Positions 8,618 to 18,566 of a stretch of DNA of 64,000 nt are shown here, one piece after another. The DNA is from Allobranchiibius sp. CTAmp26 (GTDB lineage Bacteria > Actinomycetota > Actinomycetes > Actinomycetales > Dermatophilaceae), in assembly GCF_017565405.1 (NCBI RefSeq), contig NZ_JAGEKR010000017.1, positions 1 to 64,000 on the forward strand, read 5' to 3'. Both the position numbers and the translations under genes were made by a program. Position 1 is the stretch's first letter; every line of letters starts with the position of its first letter. Below the pieces are notes generated by a model that saw only the letters and a list, made by a program, of their open reading frames with translations, did not search any database and had not been told where the DNA came from.

Positions 8618-9759
8618 CGACGCCTCCTGCTCAGCACCACGAGATCGTCGCGATGGATGACTTCACGTTCGTACGCCGGTCCGAGCTCGCGGGCGAGCTC
8701 CTTGGTGCCCCGGCCCAGCAGAGCAGGCAGCTCGTGCGAGCCGTAGTTCACCAGTCCCCGCGCCACCACCCCACCGGAGGGGTCCACGACGTCAACGGCG
8801 TCACCGGTGCTGAAGGTTCCCTCCACCGCGCGGATCCCGGCGGGCAGCAACGACGTACGACGCTGGGTCACCGCCGCGACCGCTCCGTCGTCGAGCACCA
8901 GCCGACCCTGCGGCGCCGTCGCGTGCTCCAGCCAGATCCGCCGGGCGCGGCCCCGCCCGCGGGTCGGTGCGAAGACCGTGCCCACGTCGCCCGCCGAGAG
9001 AGCGACATCGGCGTGACCCGCGGCGGTGAGCAGCGTCGGCACACCGGCCGAGGTGGCGATCGCGGCCGCCTCCACCTTGGTCACCATGCCGCCGGTGCCC
9101 ACCCCCGACGCCGATCCGCCGATCTGCACGTCCTGCAGCGCGTCGACCGTCGGGACGAACGACACGCGCGCGCTGCCGGGACGCGACGGCGGCCCGTCGT
9201 ACAGGGCGTCGACGTCCGAGAGCAGCAGCAGGCCGTGCGCGTCGATGAGCTGGGCGACCAGGGCGGCGAGCCGGTCGTTGTCGCCGAACCGGATCTCGTG
9301 GGTCGCGACGGTGTCGTTCTCGTTGACGACCGGGACGACGCCCATCGACAGCAGTCGTTCGAGGGTGTGCCGGGCGTTGAGGTAGTGGCCCCGCCGGGTG
9401 ACGTCGTCCGCGGTCAGCAGCACCTGGCCGACGACCAGGCCGTGCGCGGCGAAGGCCGCGGTGTACGCCGCGAGCAGCACCCCCTGCCCGACGCTGGCCG
9501 CCGCCTGCTGGGTCGGCAGGTCGGTCGGTCGCCGGGGCAGGTCCAGCGGCGCCATTCCGGCAGCGATCGCGCCGGAGGAGACCAGCACGACCGCGTGCCC
9601 TTCCGCGCGATGCGCGGCGAGGGCGTCCACCAAGGCGGTCAGCGCGGCGAGGTCGAGTCGTCCGCGGGCATCGGTCAGTGAGCTGGAACCGACCTTGACG
9701 ACCAGGGGTGAGGCGCCGGCGAGCTGCTGGCGCAGTCCCTGCTCGTCCTCAGCCGGCAT
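8614..9759 (-). CDS. proB: Glutamate 5-kinase
   Basis: ProB phosphorylates glutamate, the first and feedback-controlled step of proline synthesis. The 381 residues comprise an amino-acid-kinase domain ([14 protein letters not shown] near residue 20, [34 protein letters not shown]) and a C-terminal PUA domain from about residue 280 (AVRRI-type segment [21 protein letters not shown]). Its start overlaps the obgE stop by 11 bases and its stop overlaps the next gene by ATGA, so obgE-proB-VTT protein are tightly packed. Confidence 0.97.
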   Translation of the reverse strand: MPAEDEQGLRQQLAGASPLVVKVGSSSLTDARGRLDLAALTALVDALAAHRAEGHAVVLVSSGAIAAGMAPLDLPRRPTDLPTQQAAASVGQGVLLAAYTAAFAAHGLVVGQVLLTADDVTRRGHYLNARHTLERLLSMGVVPVVNENDTVATHEIRFGDNDRLAALVAQLIDAHGLLLLSDVDALYDGPPSRPGSARVSFVPTVDALQDVQIGGSASGVGTGGMVTKVEAAAIATSAGVPTLLTAAGHADVALSAGDVGTVFAPTRGRGRARRIWLEHATAPQGRLVLDDGAVAAVTQRRTSLLPAGIRAVEGTFSTGDAVDVVDPSGGVVARGLVNYGSHELPALLGRGTKELARELGPAYEREVIHRDDLVVLSRRRR

Positions 9760-11302
9760 CGTCGTCGGGATCCGCCGACTCGGTCACCTCGACCGGGTCG
9801 CGGTGGGTCCACACCTCGGCGCGTCTTTCGGCGGCGAGGTCCTCACGGGCCTCGCGCTGACCGTCCTTGCGGGCGTGGAACTGGTCGCGTCGCTCCGCGC
9901 GGGTCGGACGCTGCGGCTCGTCCAGGCGCAGGTCGGTGCCGCGCGCCCCCAGCAGCTCCGCGCCCGAGGCCATCGTCGGCTCCCAGTCGAAGACCACGGC
10001 GTTGTCGGCCGGCCCGATCAGGACGGTCGACCCGGGTACGGCGCCGGCCTTGAAGAGCGCTTCCTCGACCCCGAGCCGCGCGAGGCGGTCGGCGAGGTAG
10101 CCCACGGCCTCGTCGTTGGCGAAGTCCGTCTGCCGCACCCACCGCGTCGGCCGATCGCCCACGATCCGGAAGAGCTCGCCGTCGGGGGTGTTCTCCCGGC
10201 GCACCTCGAAACCGGAATCGTCGACGGCCCTGGGCCGCAGCACGATCCGCTGCGGCACGACCTCGGCGGCCTCCGTGCGGGCTTCCTGCACGTGCGCGGC
10301 CAGCGCGAAGCTCAGCTCCCGCAGGCCGGTGTGCGCGACGGCCGAGACGACGAAGACCTGCAGTCCGCGCGCCTCCAGGTCCGCGCGCACCATCTCGGCG
10401 AGCTCCTGCGCGTCGGGCACGTCGGCCTTGTTGAGGATCACGATGCGGGTGCGCTCGGACAGCGGCCGGCCGCCGAGCGAGTCGTCCGCGACGTACTCGG
10501 ACAGCTCGTGCTCGATGGCCTCCAGGTCGGACATCGGGTCCCGGCCCGGCTCCAACGTGGCGCAGTCGATGACGTGCGCGAGTACCGAGCAGCGCTCGAC
10601 GTGGCGCAGGAACTCCAGCCCGAGGCCCTTGCCCTGGCTCGCGCCGGGGATCAGACCCGGGACGTCGGCGATCGTGTAGCGCAGCGACCCCGCGGTCACC
10701 ACGCCGAGGTTCGGCACCAGGGTGGTGAAGGGGTAGTCGGCGATCTTCGGTCTGGCGGCGGACATCACCGACACCAGGCTGGACTTGCCGGCCGACGGGA
10801 AGCCGATGAGCGCGACATCGGCGAGCGACTTGAGCTCCAGCACGATGTCCAACGCGTCGCCCGGCTCACCGAGCAGGGCGAATCCCGGCGCCTTGCGACG
10901 CGGCGAGGCCAGCGACTTGTTGCCCAGGCCGCCGCGACCGCCTCGGGCGACGATGTAGCGGGTGCCCATTCCGACCAGGTCGGCGAGCACCGTGCCGGTG
11001 CCGTCGGTCACGACCGTGCCCTCGGGGACCGGCAGCACCAGGTCCGCACCGTCGGCGCCGTTGCGCTCGTCGCCCGCTCCGGGGCGACCGTTGCCGGCCA
11101 CGCGGTGCGGGCTGCGGTGGTACTCCAGCAGGGTCGTCGACTGAGGGTCGACCTCGAGGACGACGTCGCCGCCTCGCCCGCCGTTGCCTCCGTCCGGTCC
11201 CCCGAGCGGCTTGAACTTCTCGCGGTGCACCGACGCGACACCGTGCCCACCACTGCCGGCACCGACGTGCAGGTGCACGCGATCGACGAAATTAGTGGCC
11301 AC
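9749..11302 (-). CDS. obgE: GTPase Obg (ribosome assembly, growth control)
   Basis: A 517-residue Obg GTPase. The glycine-rich Obg fold occupies about residues 1-158 ([30 protein letters not shown]). The G domain follows with [28 protein letters not shown] (Walker A and switch I), [10 protein letters not shown] and NKADV. The C-terminal part holds an OCT domain (about 345-440) and a basic, charged tail ending in acidic residues. It acts in 50S maturation. The start is GTG at 11302 with AAGGAG 7 bases upstream. A strong intrinsic terminator separates it from rpmA, so much of its transcription may start after that hairpin. Confidence 0.97.
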   Translation of the reverse strand: MATNFVDRVHLHVGAGSGGHGVASVHREKFKPLGGPDGGNGGRGGDVVLEVDPQSTTLLEYHRSPHRVAGNGRPGAGDERNGADGADLVLPVPEGTVVTDGTGTVLADLVGMGTRYIVARGGRGGLGNKSLASPRRKAPGFALLGEPGDALDIVLELKSLADVALIGFPSAGKSSLVSVMSAARPKIADYPFTTLVPNLGVVTAGSLRYTIADVPGLIPGASQGKGLGLEFLRHVERCSVLAHVIDCATLEPGRDPMSDLEAIEHELSEYVADDSLGGRPLSERTRIVILNKADVPDAQELAEMVRADLEARGLQVFVVSAVAHTGLRELSFALAAHVQEARTEAAEVVPQRIVLRPRAVDDSGFEVRRENTPDGELFRIVGDRPTRWVRQTDFANDEAVGYLADRLARLGVEEALFKAGAVPGSTVLIGPADNAVVFDWEPTMASGAELLGARGTDLRLDEPQRPTRAERRDQFHARKDGQREAREDLAAERRAEVWTHRDPVEVTESADPDDDAG

Positions 11303-11326
11303 GGAGGTACTCCTTCAAAGAAAAAT

Positions 11327-11357
11327 CGGGGGCGGGTCCGACCCGGACCCGCCCCCG
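11327..11357 (-). terminator. Intrinsic terminator between rpmA and obgE
   Basis: A perfect 14-bp stem, CGGGGGCGGGTCCG (11327-11340) with 11344-11357, closes a 3-base loop. Read on the minus strand, the transcription direction, it is followed by ATTTTTCTTTG. A GC-rich stem plus U-run is a textbook Rho-independent terminator 20 bases after the rpmA stop and 24 bases ahead of the obgE start. Confidence 0.88.
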
Positions 11358-11377
11358 TCACAACGTGGCTGAACGCC

Positions 11378-11650
11378 TCAGGCGGAGACGTCCGCCAGCT
11401 GCGCGTCGATGATGTTGACGGTCTTGCGGCCGCCCTTCTGCCCGAACTTCACGGCGCCGGGAACGAGCGCGAACAAGGTGTCGTCCTTGCCGCGGCCGAC
11501 GTTCACACCGGGGTGGAAGTGGGTGCCGCGCTGGCGGACGATGATCTCGCCGGCACTGACGACCTGACCGCCGAAGCGCTTCACGCCGAGTCGCTGTGCA
11601 TTGGAATCGCGGCCGTTCTTGGAGGACGACGCGCCCTTCTTGTGTGCCAT
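11378..11650 (-). CDS. rpmA: 50S ribosomal protein L27
   Basis: A 90-residue L27 with the family's N-terminal [20 protein letters not shown], which reaches the peptidyl transferase centre, followed by [28 protein letters not shown] and [14 protein letters not shown]. There is no cleavable N-terminal extension of the Firmicutes type. It sits 52 bases after rplU, as in nearly all bacteria, and ends at a strong terminator. Confidence 0.98.
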   Translation of the reverse strand: MAHKKGASSSKNGRDSNAQRLGVKRFGGQVVSAGEIIVRQRGTHFHPGVNVGRGKDDTLFALVPGAVKFGQKGGRKTVNIIDAQLADVSA

Positions 11651-11702
11651 GTCTGAAGCCTTACGTGTGGAGGGGAGAGACGATCAGTCGGTCAGACTGA
11701 GC

Positions 11703-12011
11703 TCAAGAATTGATCTCGGTGACCTTGACCTGCGTCAGCGGCTGACGGTGGCCCTGACGCTTGCGGTAACCGGTCTTGTTCTTGTACTTGATGATGGTGA
11801 TCTTCGGCCCCTTGGCCGCCTTCACCACTTCGGCCTTCACGGTGACCTTCGCCAGCTTGGCGGCGTCACTGGTCACGGTCTCGCCGTCCACCAGGAGCAG
11901 CGGCTTCAGGTCGATGCTCTGACCGGCCTCCACGGAGACCTTGTCGATGATGAGGACGTCGCCCACGGAGACCTTCTCCTGGCGACCGCCTGCGCGAACA
12001 ATCGCGTACAC
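11703..12011 (-). CDS. rplU: 50S ribosomal protein L21
   Basis: A 102-residue L21, binding 23S rRNA with L20. The start is GTG at 12011 ([19 protein letters not shown] follows); an in-frame extension upstream is not conserved. Family landmarks are [16 protein letters not shown] and the C-terminal [25 protein letters not shown] lies about 10 bases before the GTG. It is the first gene of the rplU-rpmA pair, 103 bases after the end of rne. Confidence 0.97.
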   Translation of the reverse strand: MYAIVRAGGRQEKVSVGDVLIIDKVSVEAGQSIDLKPLLLVDGETVTSDAAKLAKVTVKAEVVKAAKGPKITIIKYKNKTGYRKRQGHRQPLTQVKVTEINS

Positions 12012-12114
12012 GTCGGAACTGCCTTTCGTTGAGGCGCACTCGCTCTGGTATGACCGGCCGACAGCGACCCTGCGGTGCAGGACGTCGAAACGGTGGGTGC
12101 GCCAGCCTTTGATT

Positions 12115-14586
12115 CTACTGGTCGGTGCTGGCGGCTTCCAAATTCGCGGTGTCCCCGGCCGTAGGGGGACCTGCGGGTGCCACGACCCGCTTGCGCTTGC
12201 GACGAGCCGGCGGGGCGGCGACAACCGCGGGCGCCTCCACCGGTGCGGGCTCGGCGACGGCGGTCGCCGGCGCTTCGGCAGCCACCACGGTGGCCGGCTG
12301 CTCGGGAGCCGGTTCGGCCTGGGGTGCGGGGCCGGCCGCGGTCTCGACCCGGCGTACGTCGTCGTGCACGGCATCGATCGACTCCTGAGCCGCGTCGCCT
12401 GCCTTCTCCCCCGCGCTCAGCGCCGCGGCGTGGGCAGCAGCGGCGATCTGCGCGGCCGACGGGCCGGTCGGAGCGGGCTGCTGCTGCGGTGCCGCCGGGG
12501 CCTCGGAGCGGCTCTTGCCCCGCCGTCCACGGCCCCCGTTGCCATTGCCGCTGTTGCCGTTTCCGTTGTTGCTGCCGTTGCCGTTGTTGTTGCTCGAACC
12601 GCCGCTGTTGTTGCCCGAGGTGTCCCCACCCTTGTCGACCGGGTGGTCGTGCACGATGATCCCGCGGCCACCGCAGGCGGTGCACTCCTCGGAGAAGACC
12701 TCGATCAGGCCGGAGCCGACCCGCTTGCGGGTCATCTGCACGAGCCCGAGGGAGGTCACCTCGGCGACCTGGTGCTTGGTCCGGTCGCGGCCCAGGCACT
12801 CCAGCAGCCGGCGGACGACCAGGTCCCGGTTGGACTCCAGGACCATGTCGATGAAGTCGACCACGATGATGCCGCCGATGTCGCGCAGCCGCAGCTGGCG
12901 CACGATCTCCTCCGCGGCCTCGATGTTGTTCTTGGTGACCGTCTCCTCCAGGTTGCCCCCGGAGCCGACGAACTTGCCGGTGTTCACGTCGACGACGGTC
13001 ATCGCCTCGGTGCGGTCGATGACCAGCGAACCGCCGGACGGCAGCCAGACCTTGCGGTCCATCGCCTTGGCGAGCTGCTCGTCGACCCGGTGCACCGTGA
13101 AGAGGTCCTGCTCGCCGGTCCACTTCTCGAGCCGGCCGGCCAGATCGGGCGCGACGGCCTGCAGGTAACCGTCCACCTGCTCCCACGCCCGGTCACCGGA
13201 GATGACGAGCTTGGTGAAGTCCTCGTTGAAGACATCGCGGATCACCCGCAGCGCCAGGTCGGGCTCGCCGTGCAGGAGCGACGGGGCGTGACCGGTCTTG
13301 GCATCGGCCTGGATCTTGTCCCAGGTGCTCTGCAACCGCTCGACGTCGGCCTTCAGGTCCTCTTCGCTGGCGCCTTCGGCGGCGGTCCGCACGATCACAC
13401 CGGCGTCCGCGGGCACGACCTCCTTGAGGATCTTCTTCAGCCGGGCACGCTCGGTGTCGGGCAGCTTGCGGGAGATGCCGGTCATCGCGTGACCGGGCAC
13501 GTAGACCAGGAAGCGGCCGGGCAGGGAGATCTGCGAGGTGAGCCGGGCACCCTTGTGGCCGATGGGGTCCTTGGTGACCTGGGCCAGGACCGTCTCGCCC
13601 GACTTCAGGGCGTTCTCGATGCGCTTGGCCTGCCCGTTCTCCAGGCCGGCGGCATCCCAGTTGACCTCACCGGCGTAGAGCACGGCGTTGCGGCCGCGGC
13701 CCACGTCGACGAACGCGGCCTCCATGCTCGGCAGCACGTTCTGCACGCGGCCGAGGTAGATGTTGCCCGCCATCGAGGACTGCTGGGAATCGCGGGAGAC
13801 GTAGTGCTCGACCAGGACACCGTCCTCGAGGACACCGATCTGGGTGCGACCCTCACGCTCGCGGACCACCATGACCCGGTCGACGCTCTCGCGACGGGCC
13901 AGGAACTCGGCCTCGGTGATGACGGTACGACGGCGACCGGCCTCGCGGCCTTCGCGGCGGCGCTGCTTCTTGGCCTCCAGGCGGGTGGAGCCCTTGATCG
14001 CGGTGACCTCGTCGCGACCGGCGCGCGGCTCGCGCACCTTGGTCACCGTGCCGGGCGGGTCCTCGCTGTCGCCACTCCCGGATCCGCTGCGGCGGCGTCG
14101 GCGGGTACGGCGGCGGCCGTCACCGTCGCCCTGGGGGTTCGCCTCGGCGGCCTCGGCTGCCTCGGATCCGCCCGCCTCGTCGGCCGTGGTGTCGCCGGAG
14201 TCCGAGTCGTCACCGCCGGACTGCTTCTTCGCAGAGCGGGGCGCAGTCTTGCGGCCGCCGCCGTCGTCGTTGCCGCCCGAGCTCTGCTCGGCATCGGTGG
14301 CGCTGTCGGCCTTGCTCTTGCGCCCGCGCCCGCCGCGACGACGGGGACGAGCGCCGTCGGAGTCGGCGTCCTGGCTGCCCGAACCGTCGTTGCCGTCTTC
14401 GGCCGACGACCCGCGCGACCCCGAACTCGCGGCGTCCTGCGACGGCTCCGGGTCGGGAATGCGCGGCGCCCGGGCCGTCGTGTCCGGGGCCTGGAAGAGC
14501 AACCCAAACGCGGGTGGCGCCGCCGGGGCCGACGGGGCGCTGCCCGTGGTGTCGGAACTGGTCTGCTGGTCGTTCTCGGGGCCCAT
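12115..14586 (-). CDS. rne: Ribonuclease E/G
   Basis: An 823-residue RNase E/G endonuclease for mRNA decay and rRNA/tRNA processing. About 230 residues of low-complexity acidic and Arg-rich sequence come first, as in other actinobacteria. The catalytic core follows: S1 domain from about residue 272 ([20 protein letters not shown]), the DNase I-like domain with [14 protein letters not shown] (about 530-543) and IIVVDFIDM holding the metal-binding Asp residues, and the zinc-link CTACGGRG near residue 633. An Asn/Gly-rich linker (about 650-690) and Ala/Pro-rich tail end in basic RRKRKR. The start has GGAGGGG just upstream. It lies upstream of rplU-rpmA. Confidence 0.95.
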   Translation of the reverse strand: MGPENDQQTSSDTTGSAPSAPAAPPAFGLLFQAPDTTARAPRIPDPEPSQDAASSGSRGSSAEDGNDGSGSQDADSDGARPRRRGGRGRKSKADSATDAEQSSGGNDDGGGRKTAPRSAKKQSGGDDSDSGDTTADEAGGSEAAEAAEANPQGDGDGRRRTRRRRRSGSGSGDSEDPPGTVTKVREPRAGRDEVTAIKGSTRLEAKKQRRREGREAGRRRTVITEAEFLARRESVDRVMVVREREGRTQIGVLEDGVLVEHYVSRDSQQSSMAGNIYLGRVQNVLPSMEAAFVDVGRGRNAVLYAGEVNWDAAGLENGQAKRIENALKSGETVLAQVTKDPIGHKGARLTSQISLPGRFLVYVPGHAMTGISRKLPDTERARLKKILKEVVPADAGVIVRTAAEGASEEDLKADVERLQSTWDKIQADAKTGHAPSLLHGEPDLALRVIRDVFNEDFTKLVISGDRAWEQVDGYLQAVAPDLAGRLEKWTGEQDLFTVHRVDEQLAKAMDRKVWLPSGGSLVIDRTEAMTVVDVNTGKFVGSGGNLEETVTKNNIEAAEEIVRQLRLRDIGGIIVVDFIDMVLESNRDLVVRRLLECLGRDRTKHQVAEVTSLGLVQMTRKRVGSGLIEVFSEECTACGGRGIIVHDHPVDKGGDTSGNNSGGSSNNNGNGSNNGNGNSGNGNGGRGRRGKSRSEAPAAPQQQPAPTGPSAAQIAAAAHAAALSAGEKAGDAAQESIDAVHDDVRRVETAAGPAPQAEPAPEQPATVVAAEAPATAVAEPAPVEAPAVVAAPPARRKRKRVVAPAGPPTAGDTANLEAASTDQ

Positions 14587-14909
14587 GGCCCCTCCTTCGC
14601 GTCAGCACGCGGTGCGTCCACAACAAGGGGGCCCGAAGGCCCGCACGCCCGCGTGGTGCGGGTATGGCCGATCGCGGATGTCGCGACCGAAAAGTCGGCT
14701 GTTGCGGCCTGCCCGGCTCGCGCGAAGCGCGGCACCGAGGTGACCGTCGTCCTTGGACGCAGCTACAGGACCGGCGAAGTTGGCGCCGCCGCTGGTTGCG
14801 GTGAGGACGGGGCATCCGACACGTTGTGCTGCATCGGACGACCATCACGATTGTCTCACACGGGAGCGAGGGGATCGTGAAGGACGCGGCCGGTGGCCGC
14901 CGAGTCGGG
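14587..14909 (-). other. 323-base leader between glycosyltransferase gene and rne
   Basis: No convincing open frame is seen. The segment next to rne carries its ribosome binding site (GGAGGGG). RNase E messages in other bacteria are autoregulated through long 5' leaders, so this stretch may hold a promoter and a regulatory leader. I could not identify a promoter or a clear conserved hairpin by eye. Confidence 0.4.
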
Positions 14910-16178
14910 TCAGCGCCGGAAGTACCGCGCCCCGACGTACGACGTGGGCCCGGACAGGAACGCCCGCCGCTCCACGGAACCGATGTCTCTGCCGTCACCG
15001 ACCTGGACGCTGGGTGCCACGTCGTCGCCGAACGGTCGGCGGTAGGCACGGAACGGCGCGAGGGTGAGCGCTTCTCGGCGCATGAGCGCACGCAGTCCCT
15101 GGCCCAGGTCGCCCGGGCTGAGGAGCAACTTCGCGCCCCAGGCCGACAGGCCACGGCCGTACCCCACGGCCTGCGACTCCAAGGCGTCCGGGGTGTCGCG
15201 GTGGCGGTGCCACACGAAGGCTGCCGGTTCGTAGACCAGCGACCGACCGCGCGCGATCACTCGGTAGAAGAAGTCGAGGTCCTCGCCACCCTTGCTGCGC
15301 GTCCCCGGGCCCAGGTACGGGTCGAAGCCACCGATGTCGGCGACCACGGAGCGGGCGGTCGCGAAGTTCGCGCCCGTCCCGTAGCGCCCCACCTGGAACG
15401 GGAAGAAGGGGATGTCGCTCGGCGGAGCGGTCATTCGGAAGACCCGTGGAAGGAGCACCTTGCTCCAGCCGACCCGGCGGTCGAACCAGGCCTGCGACTC
15501 GGTGCGCAGTTCCCCGGTGGGCACCAGACCGCTCACACATCCGACGTCGTCCCCGCCGCGGGCGAACCCGCGTGCCAGGTTGTGCAACCACCACGGATCG
15601 ACGACGACGTCGTCGTCGGTGAAGGCGATCCACTCGTGGCGAGCGGCGGCGACGCCTGCGTTTCTGGCGCGGGAGGTGCCGGGCCGGTGCTCGGTGACGA
15701 CGCGGATCCGGTCGGCGTGCATGCCCTCGACCACGGCGCGCGTGGCGTCGTCCCTGGGTGCGTTGTCGACGACGACGACCTCGAAATCGGCGCCGTACAC
15801 CTGCTGCTGCAGCGAGGTGAGCGCGACCCTGAGGTGGTCGGCCCGGTCACGGGTGGCAATGACGACGCTGAAGGGATGGGTCGCGAAGGTGTCGTCGGCC
15901 GGTACACCAGATCCGTCGGTCAGCTCGTCGATCGCGGAGGCCATCTGGCCCGCGTCCACCATGCCGTCACGCACGTCCATCGTGACGAACCCCAGCACGG
16001 CGCCGGTACGCCGCACCATCAGGCGGGCGCGGTGATAGCCCTCAGCACCCGTCAGATGGACGGCGCCCTCCGACCGGGTCGGCTCTCCCCCACCGTCCAG
16101 GCGGACCTCGCCGATCCAGACGGCGTCACCCCAACCCGGGGCGTCGGGCACGGTGAACACCGGTCCGTGGATCTGCAT
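14910..16178 (-). CDS. Family 2 glycosyltransferase with extra N-terminal domain
   Basis: A 422-residue protein. The first ~100 residues form a strand-rich domain (VWIGEVRLDG, RARLMVRRTGAVLGFVTMDV). The GT-A domain then starts with FSVVIATRDRADHLRVALTSL, followed by EVVVVDNAPRDDATRAVVEG, EHRPGTSRARNAGVAAA and the metal site WIAFTDDDVVVDPWWL. GGEDLDFFYRVI is the usual catalytic-base region. No membrane helices are evident. The sugar and acceptor are unknown; a role in cell-surface polysaccharide or glycolipid is plausible. The ATG at 16178 is preferred over GTG at 16187 because AGAAGAG lies 8 bases ahead. It stands between rne and a second glycosyltransferase gene. Confidence 0.82.
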   Translation of the reverse strand: MQIHGPVFTVPDAPGWGDAVWIGEVRLDGGGEPTRSEGAVHLTGAEGYHRARLMVRRTGAVLGFVTMDVRDGMVDAGQMASAIDELTDGSGVPADDTFATHPFSVVIATRDRADHLRVALTSLQQQVYGADFEVVVVDNAPRDDATRAVVEGMHADRIRVVTEHRPGTSRARNAGVAAARHEWIAFTDDDVVVDPWWLHNLARGFARGGDDVGCVSGLVPTGELRTESQAWFDRRVGWSKVLLPRVFRMTAPPSDIPFFPFQVGRYGTGANFATARSVVADIGGFDPYLGPGTRSKGGEDLDFFYRVIARGRSLVYEPAAFVWHRHRDTPDALESQAVGYGRGLSAWGAKLLLSPGDLGQGLRALMRREALTLAPFRAYRRPFGDDVAPSVQVGDGRDIGSVERRAFLSGPTSYVGARYFRR

Positions 16179-16257
16179 GTGGGGCACTCTTCTCGAGAAC
16201 GACGGGTGGGAGGCGCAACAGTACCGAGCGCACCGCCCCTCGGGCAGCGCCCGTGCG

Positions 16258-17139
16258 TCACACCAGCCAGGGCTCGCCGGGGCGCATCAGCCGCTGACGC
16301 AGCGGCCACGCTTCATACGTCAGCTTGCGTACGACGGCGCAGATCATCCGGTCGGTGGCCGGGATCCGCCAGAGGGGGTTCGCGCAGATCCGATGCAGCA
16401 GCGCCTTGTACTCCCTGTACTGCAGCGGCGAGTGCTGCGAGGACAGCGCGGTCGTGCTCACCCGGAAGGCGGCGAGCTCCTCCAGCTGCCCGAAGAAGGT
16501 GCCCACCGCCAGCAGCCGGATCCACAGGTCGAGGTCCATGGGGTGCAGCAGGGACCCGTCCCAGCCACCGATCGCGTCGTAGTCGGCGCGGCGGAACATC
16601 ACTCCCACCGGCTCACCGACCGGGTTGATGCCCCCGCTCAGCACGGTCCGGCGGGCGACGTGCCGCCCGTCCTGAGCGCCGGCCACCCCGCGCAGGCCCA
16701 TCCGCCGCGCGAGCACGCGGCCGTCCTCATCGATCAGGGCCCGCCTGCTCGCGACCAGGCTCACTCCCGGGAATTGCTCCAGCACCGCCGACTGCAGACG
16801 CACCGCCGAGTGGTGGATCAGGTCGTCGGCGCACAACAGCTTCACGTATCGCCCGCGCGACACCTCGATCACGCGGCGCCAGTTGGTCGGCAGGTCGACG
16901 GTCTCCTCGTTGCGGTGCACGGTCAACCGCGGGTCGTCGATCCCGGCCAGGATCTGTGCAGTGCCGTCCGTGCTGCCGTTGTCGAGGACGACCACCTCGA
17001 AGTCGTCGCTGTCCTGGGCCAGCGCGGATCGGATGGTCTCGGCCAGGAACCGTTCGCCCTGGTAGGTGGGTATGCAGATCGAGATCCGCGGTGCCGCGTC
17101 GCGACACCGATCACCAGCGCGAGATCCGTCGATGCCCAT
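16258..17139 (-). CDS. Family 2 glycosyltransferase
   Basis: A roughly 293-residue GT-A protein: RISICIPTYQGERFLAETIRSAL, EVVVLDNGSTDGTAQIL, then KLLCADDLIHHSAVRLQ with the DD metal site, and MDLDLWIRLLAVGTFF in the catalytic region. It ends without membrane helices. It resembles transferases that build surface glycans; the substrate cannot be assigned. The start is uncertain: ATG at 17139 begins just before the fold, while a GTG at 17229 would add 30 unconserved residues. It is 79 bases upstream of the other glycosyltransferase gene, so the two are probably one insertion between rne and the TIGR03936 gene. Confidence 0.8.
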   Translation of the reverse strand: MGIDGSRAGDRCRDAAPRISICIPTYQGERFLAETIRSALAQDSDDFEVVVLDNGSTDGTAQILAGIDDPRLTVHRNEETVDLPTNWRRVIEVSRGRYVKLLCADDLIHHSAVRLQSAVLEQFPGVSLVASRRALIDEDGRVLARRMGLRGVAGAQDGRHVARRTVLSGGINPVGEPVGVMFRRADYDAIGGWDGSLLHPMDLDLWIRLLAVGTFFGQLEELAAFRVSTTALSSQHSPLQYREYKALLHRICANPLWRIPATDRMICAVVRKLTYEAWPLRQRLMRPGEPWLV

Positions 17140-17238
17140 CCCCTTATGACCATCCTGCGGGCCGGAGACCGTGCCGGTCCGCTCGTGCGAGAGCCGCCGG
17201 TGGCTCAGGTCCTTCCCGTGCGAATGCACCCGACCCTA

Positions 17239-17267
17239 AACCCGGCACTCCCCTGCTGGGCCGGGTT
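17239..17267 (-). terminator. Hairpin downstream of the TIGR03936-like gene
   Basis: AACCCGGC (17239-17246) pairs with GCCGGGTT (17260-17267) over a 13-base loop, starting 25 bases beyond the stop of the gene at 17292. There is no clear U-run, so termination strength is uncertain. Confidence 0.4.
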
Positions 17268-17291
17268 GCTCACAACCGGTTCCGCGCCGCC

Positions 17292-18098
17292 TCAGTCCGT
17301 CACGGCGACTTCGTCGGTCGCCGACGCGAGTGGATCGGCGACGGTTCCGTCCTCGCGCAGCGGGCCCTGCCGGGACCGGGTGACCAGCGGCGGCCGCGTC
17401 GGGCGCAGGTCGGCGACGTCGGCGAGAGCGCTGAGGACGTCGTCCGGACGCACCGCTGGGGTGAGGTGGCGCAGTCGCAGACCCAGTCGGGCCGAGTACG
17501 GCGGGCCGTCGGCCGGTCCGGCCTGCGCGTGCAGCACCGCCTCGCGAACGTCGAACGTGCGCGGCCCGCGCTTCATCATCCGGGTCACCTCGATGCGATC
17601 GCTCGCCAGGAGTCGGTCGGTGGCCGCCCCGAGGGTCGCGACATCGACGTCGGCGAAGTCCAGCACCCAGTCGCTCGCCTCGAGCAGGTCGGCGAGCGCG
17701 CCGGCGGCCGCCTCGCGGACGACGACCACGTCCAGCCCCTCCGGGAGCGCCTCGTCCAGGTCACGATGCAGCGCCGCGGGATCGCGGTGCTCGCGCAACT
17801 GGATCTCGAAGTACTCCGCCTCGCTCGCCGTGCCCGTGGGTGCGGCGTTCGCGTAGCTGATCCGCGGATGGGGGTGGAATCCGGCGGAGAACGCCATCGG
17901 CACCGCGGCCCGTCGCAGCGCCCGCTCCAGCGCTCGCTGGAAGTCACGCGTCGAGGAGAACCTCAGTCGCCCACGTTTGGCGTACTGGATGCGCAGCTTC
18001 TGGACGGCCGGGTCGGGGGCGGGCCCTTCCGGGACGCGTTGACGGGGTGGCACGGGAGGCCACGGTAGCCGCCGCGCTCGGTGTGACGGAGTCGGCAC
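17292..18098 (-). CDS. TIGR03936/DUF2344 radical-SAM-linked protein
   Basis: A 268-residue protein. After a Pro/Arg-rich N-terminus comes KLRIQYAKRGRLRFSSTRDFQRALERALRRAAVPMAFSAGFHPHPRISYA, the signature of DUF2344 (TIGR03936), followed by the EAEYFEIQL strand and a degenerate second half. Members occur almost only next to, or fused to, TIGR03960 radical SAM proteins near rne and rplU-rpmA. Their reaction is not established; a tRNA or ribosome modification link is only a guess from location. The start (GTG 18098) is uncertain; the conserved part begins about residue 35. Here the radical SAM gene is not adjacent: an excalibur gene and a 60-bp palindromic repeat lie between. Confidence 0.85.
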   Translation of the reverse strand: MPTPSHRARRLPWPPVPPRQRVPEGPAPDPAVQKLRIQYAKRGRLRFSSTRDFQRALERALRRAAVPMAFSAGFHPHPRISYANAAPTGTASEAEYFEIQLREHRDPAALHRDLDEALPEGLDVVVVREAAAGALADLLEASDWVLDFADVDVATLGAATDRLLASDRIEVTRMMKRGPRTFDVREAVLHAQAGPADGPPYSARLGLRLRHLTPAVRPDDVLSALADVADLRPTRPPLVTRSRQGPLREDGTVADPLASATDEVAVTD

Positions 18099-18110
18099 TC
18101 ACGCGCGCCC

Positions 18111-18170
18111 TGACGGCGTTCGCGTTCGTTGACGGTGTTCGAACGCCGTCAACGGTGGTGAACGCCGTCA
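18111..18170 (+). repeat. 60-bp nested inverted repeat, copy 1
   Basis: Four copies of the 11-mer TGACGG(C/T)GTTC lie in the order forward, forward, reverse, reverse. The inner pair forms an almost perfect 24-bp palindrome (TTGACGGTGTTCGAACGCCG and on), and the outer pair encloses it. A copy differing at 2 of 60 positions lies in opposite orientation at 58,878-58,937. The element sits between the TIGR03936-like gene and the excalibur gene. Confidence 0.85.
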
Positions 18171-18193
18171 ACCTCACGCGGCGGCTTCGCGGC

Positions 18194-18475
18194 TCAGCGC
18201 TCGCAGGCCACGCCGTCCTTGTCCGCGTCCGAGGGCTTGTTGGCGTTGTAGAGCGCGGTGTTGACGTAGAAGTTGGTGACCGGGTGCTTCTTGCGCGCAC
18301 CGTGGGGCCCGGAGTCCCGGGCGCCCTTGCGGCCGACCCCGTGCGGGTACTTCTTGGTCAGGTTCTTGCAGCCGTGGAAGTTCACGATCGCCGGAGCGGC
18401 GTGCGCGGGCGCGACGATCGTCGCGGGCAGGAGGGAAGCGCACACCGTCAGGACGACGGGAAGGGTACGGGGCAT
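18194..18475 (-). CDS. Secreted excalibur-domain protein
   Basis: A 93-residue protein with a signal peptide (basic start, hydrophobic LPVVLTVCASLLPATIVAP, cleavage near AHA-AP at 26/27). The mature part is an excalibur calcium-binding domain: NFHGCKNLTKKYPHGVG, a central segment, and the EF-hand-like DADKDGVACER at the very end with Asp83, Asp85, Asp87 and Cys91, which can pair with Cys36. Calcium binding outside the cell is likely from the family; the partner is unknown. It lies between the radical SAM gene and its usual neighbour, next to a palindromic repeat, which suggests an insertion. Confidence 0.87.
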   Translation of the reverse strand: MPRTLPVVLTVCASLLPATIVAPAHAAPAIVNFHGCKNLTKKYPHGVGRKGARDSGPHGARKKHPVTNFYVNTALYNANKPSDADKDGVACER

Positions 18476-18566
18476 CCTGAATGAGCTCGTTTCGTGAGGG
18501 GGCGGCCCTGATGCCGCCGCCGGAGCTTATCGACCGTGCGGCGTGCGTGGGGCTTTCAGGCCCTGC

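Noticed and set aside
6419-8746. A 775-codon open frame antisense to proA and the VTT protein
   Set aside because: Runs across two real genes and their gap without a fold; both underlying genes are clear.
12540-12620. Short repeats (GTTGCCGTT type) possibly a CRISPR or tandem array
   Set aside because: They lie in frame in rne and code for an Asn/Gly-rich linker; no spacers or regular repeat length.
11941-14880. A 979-codon open frame antisense to rne
   Set aside because: It mirrors the coding strand of rne, rplU and the leader; the translation is low-complexity Ala/Val/Arg/Gly and matches no family. Long antisense frames are expected in high-GC DNA.
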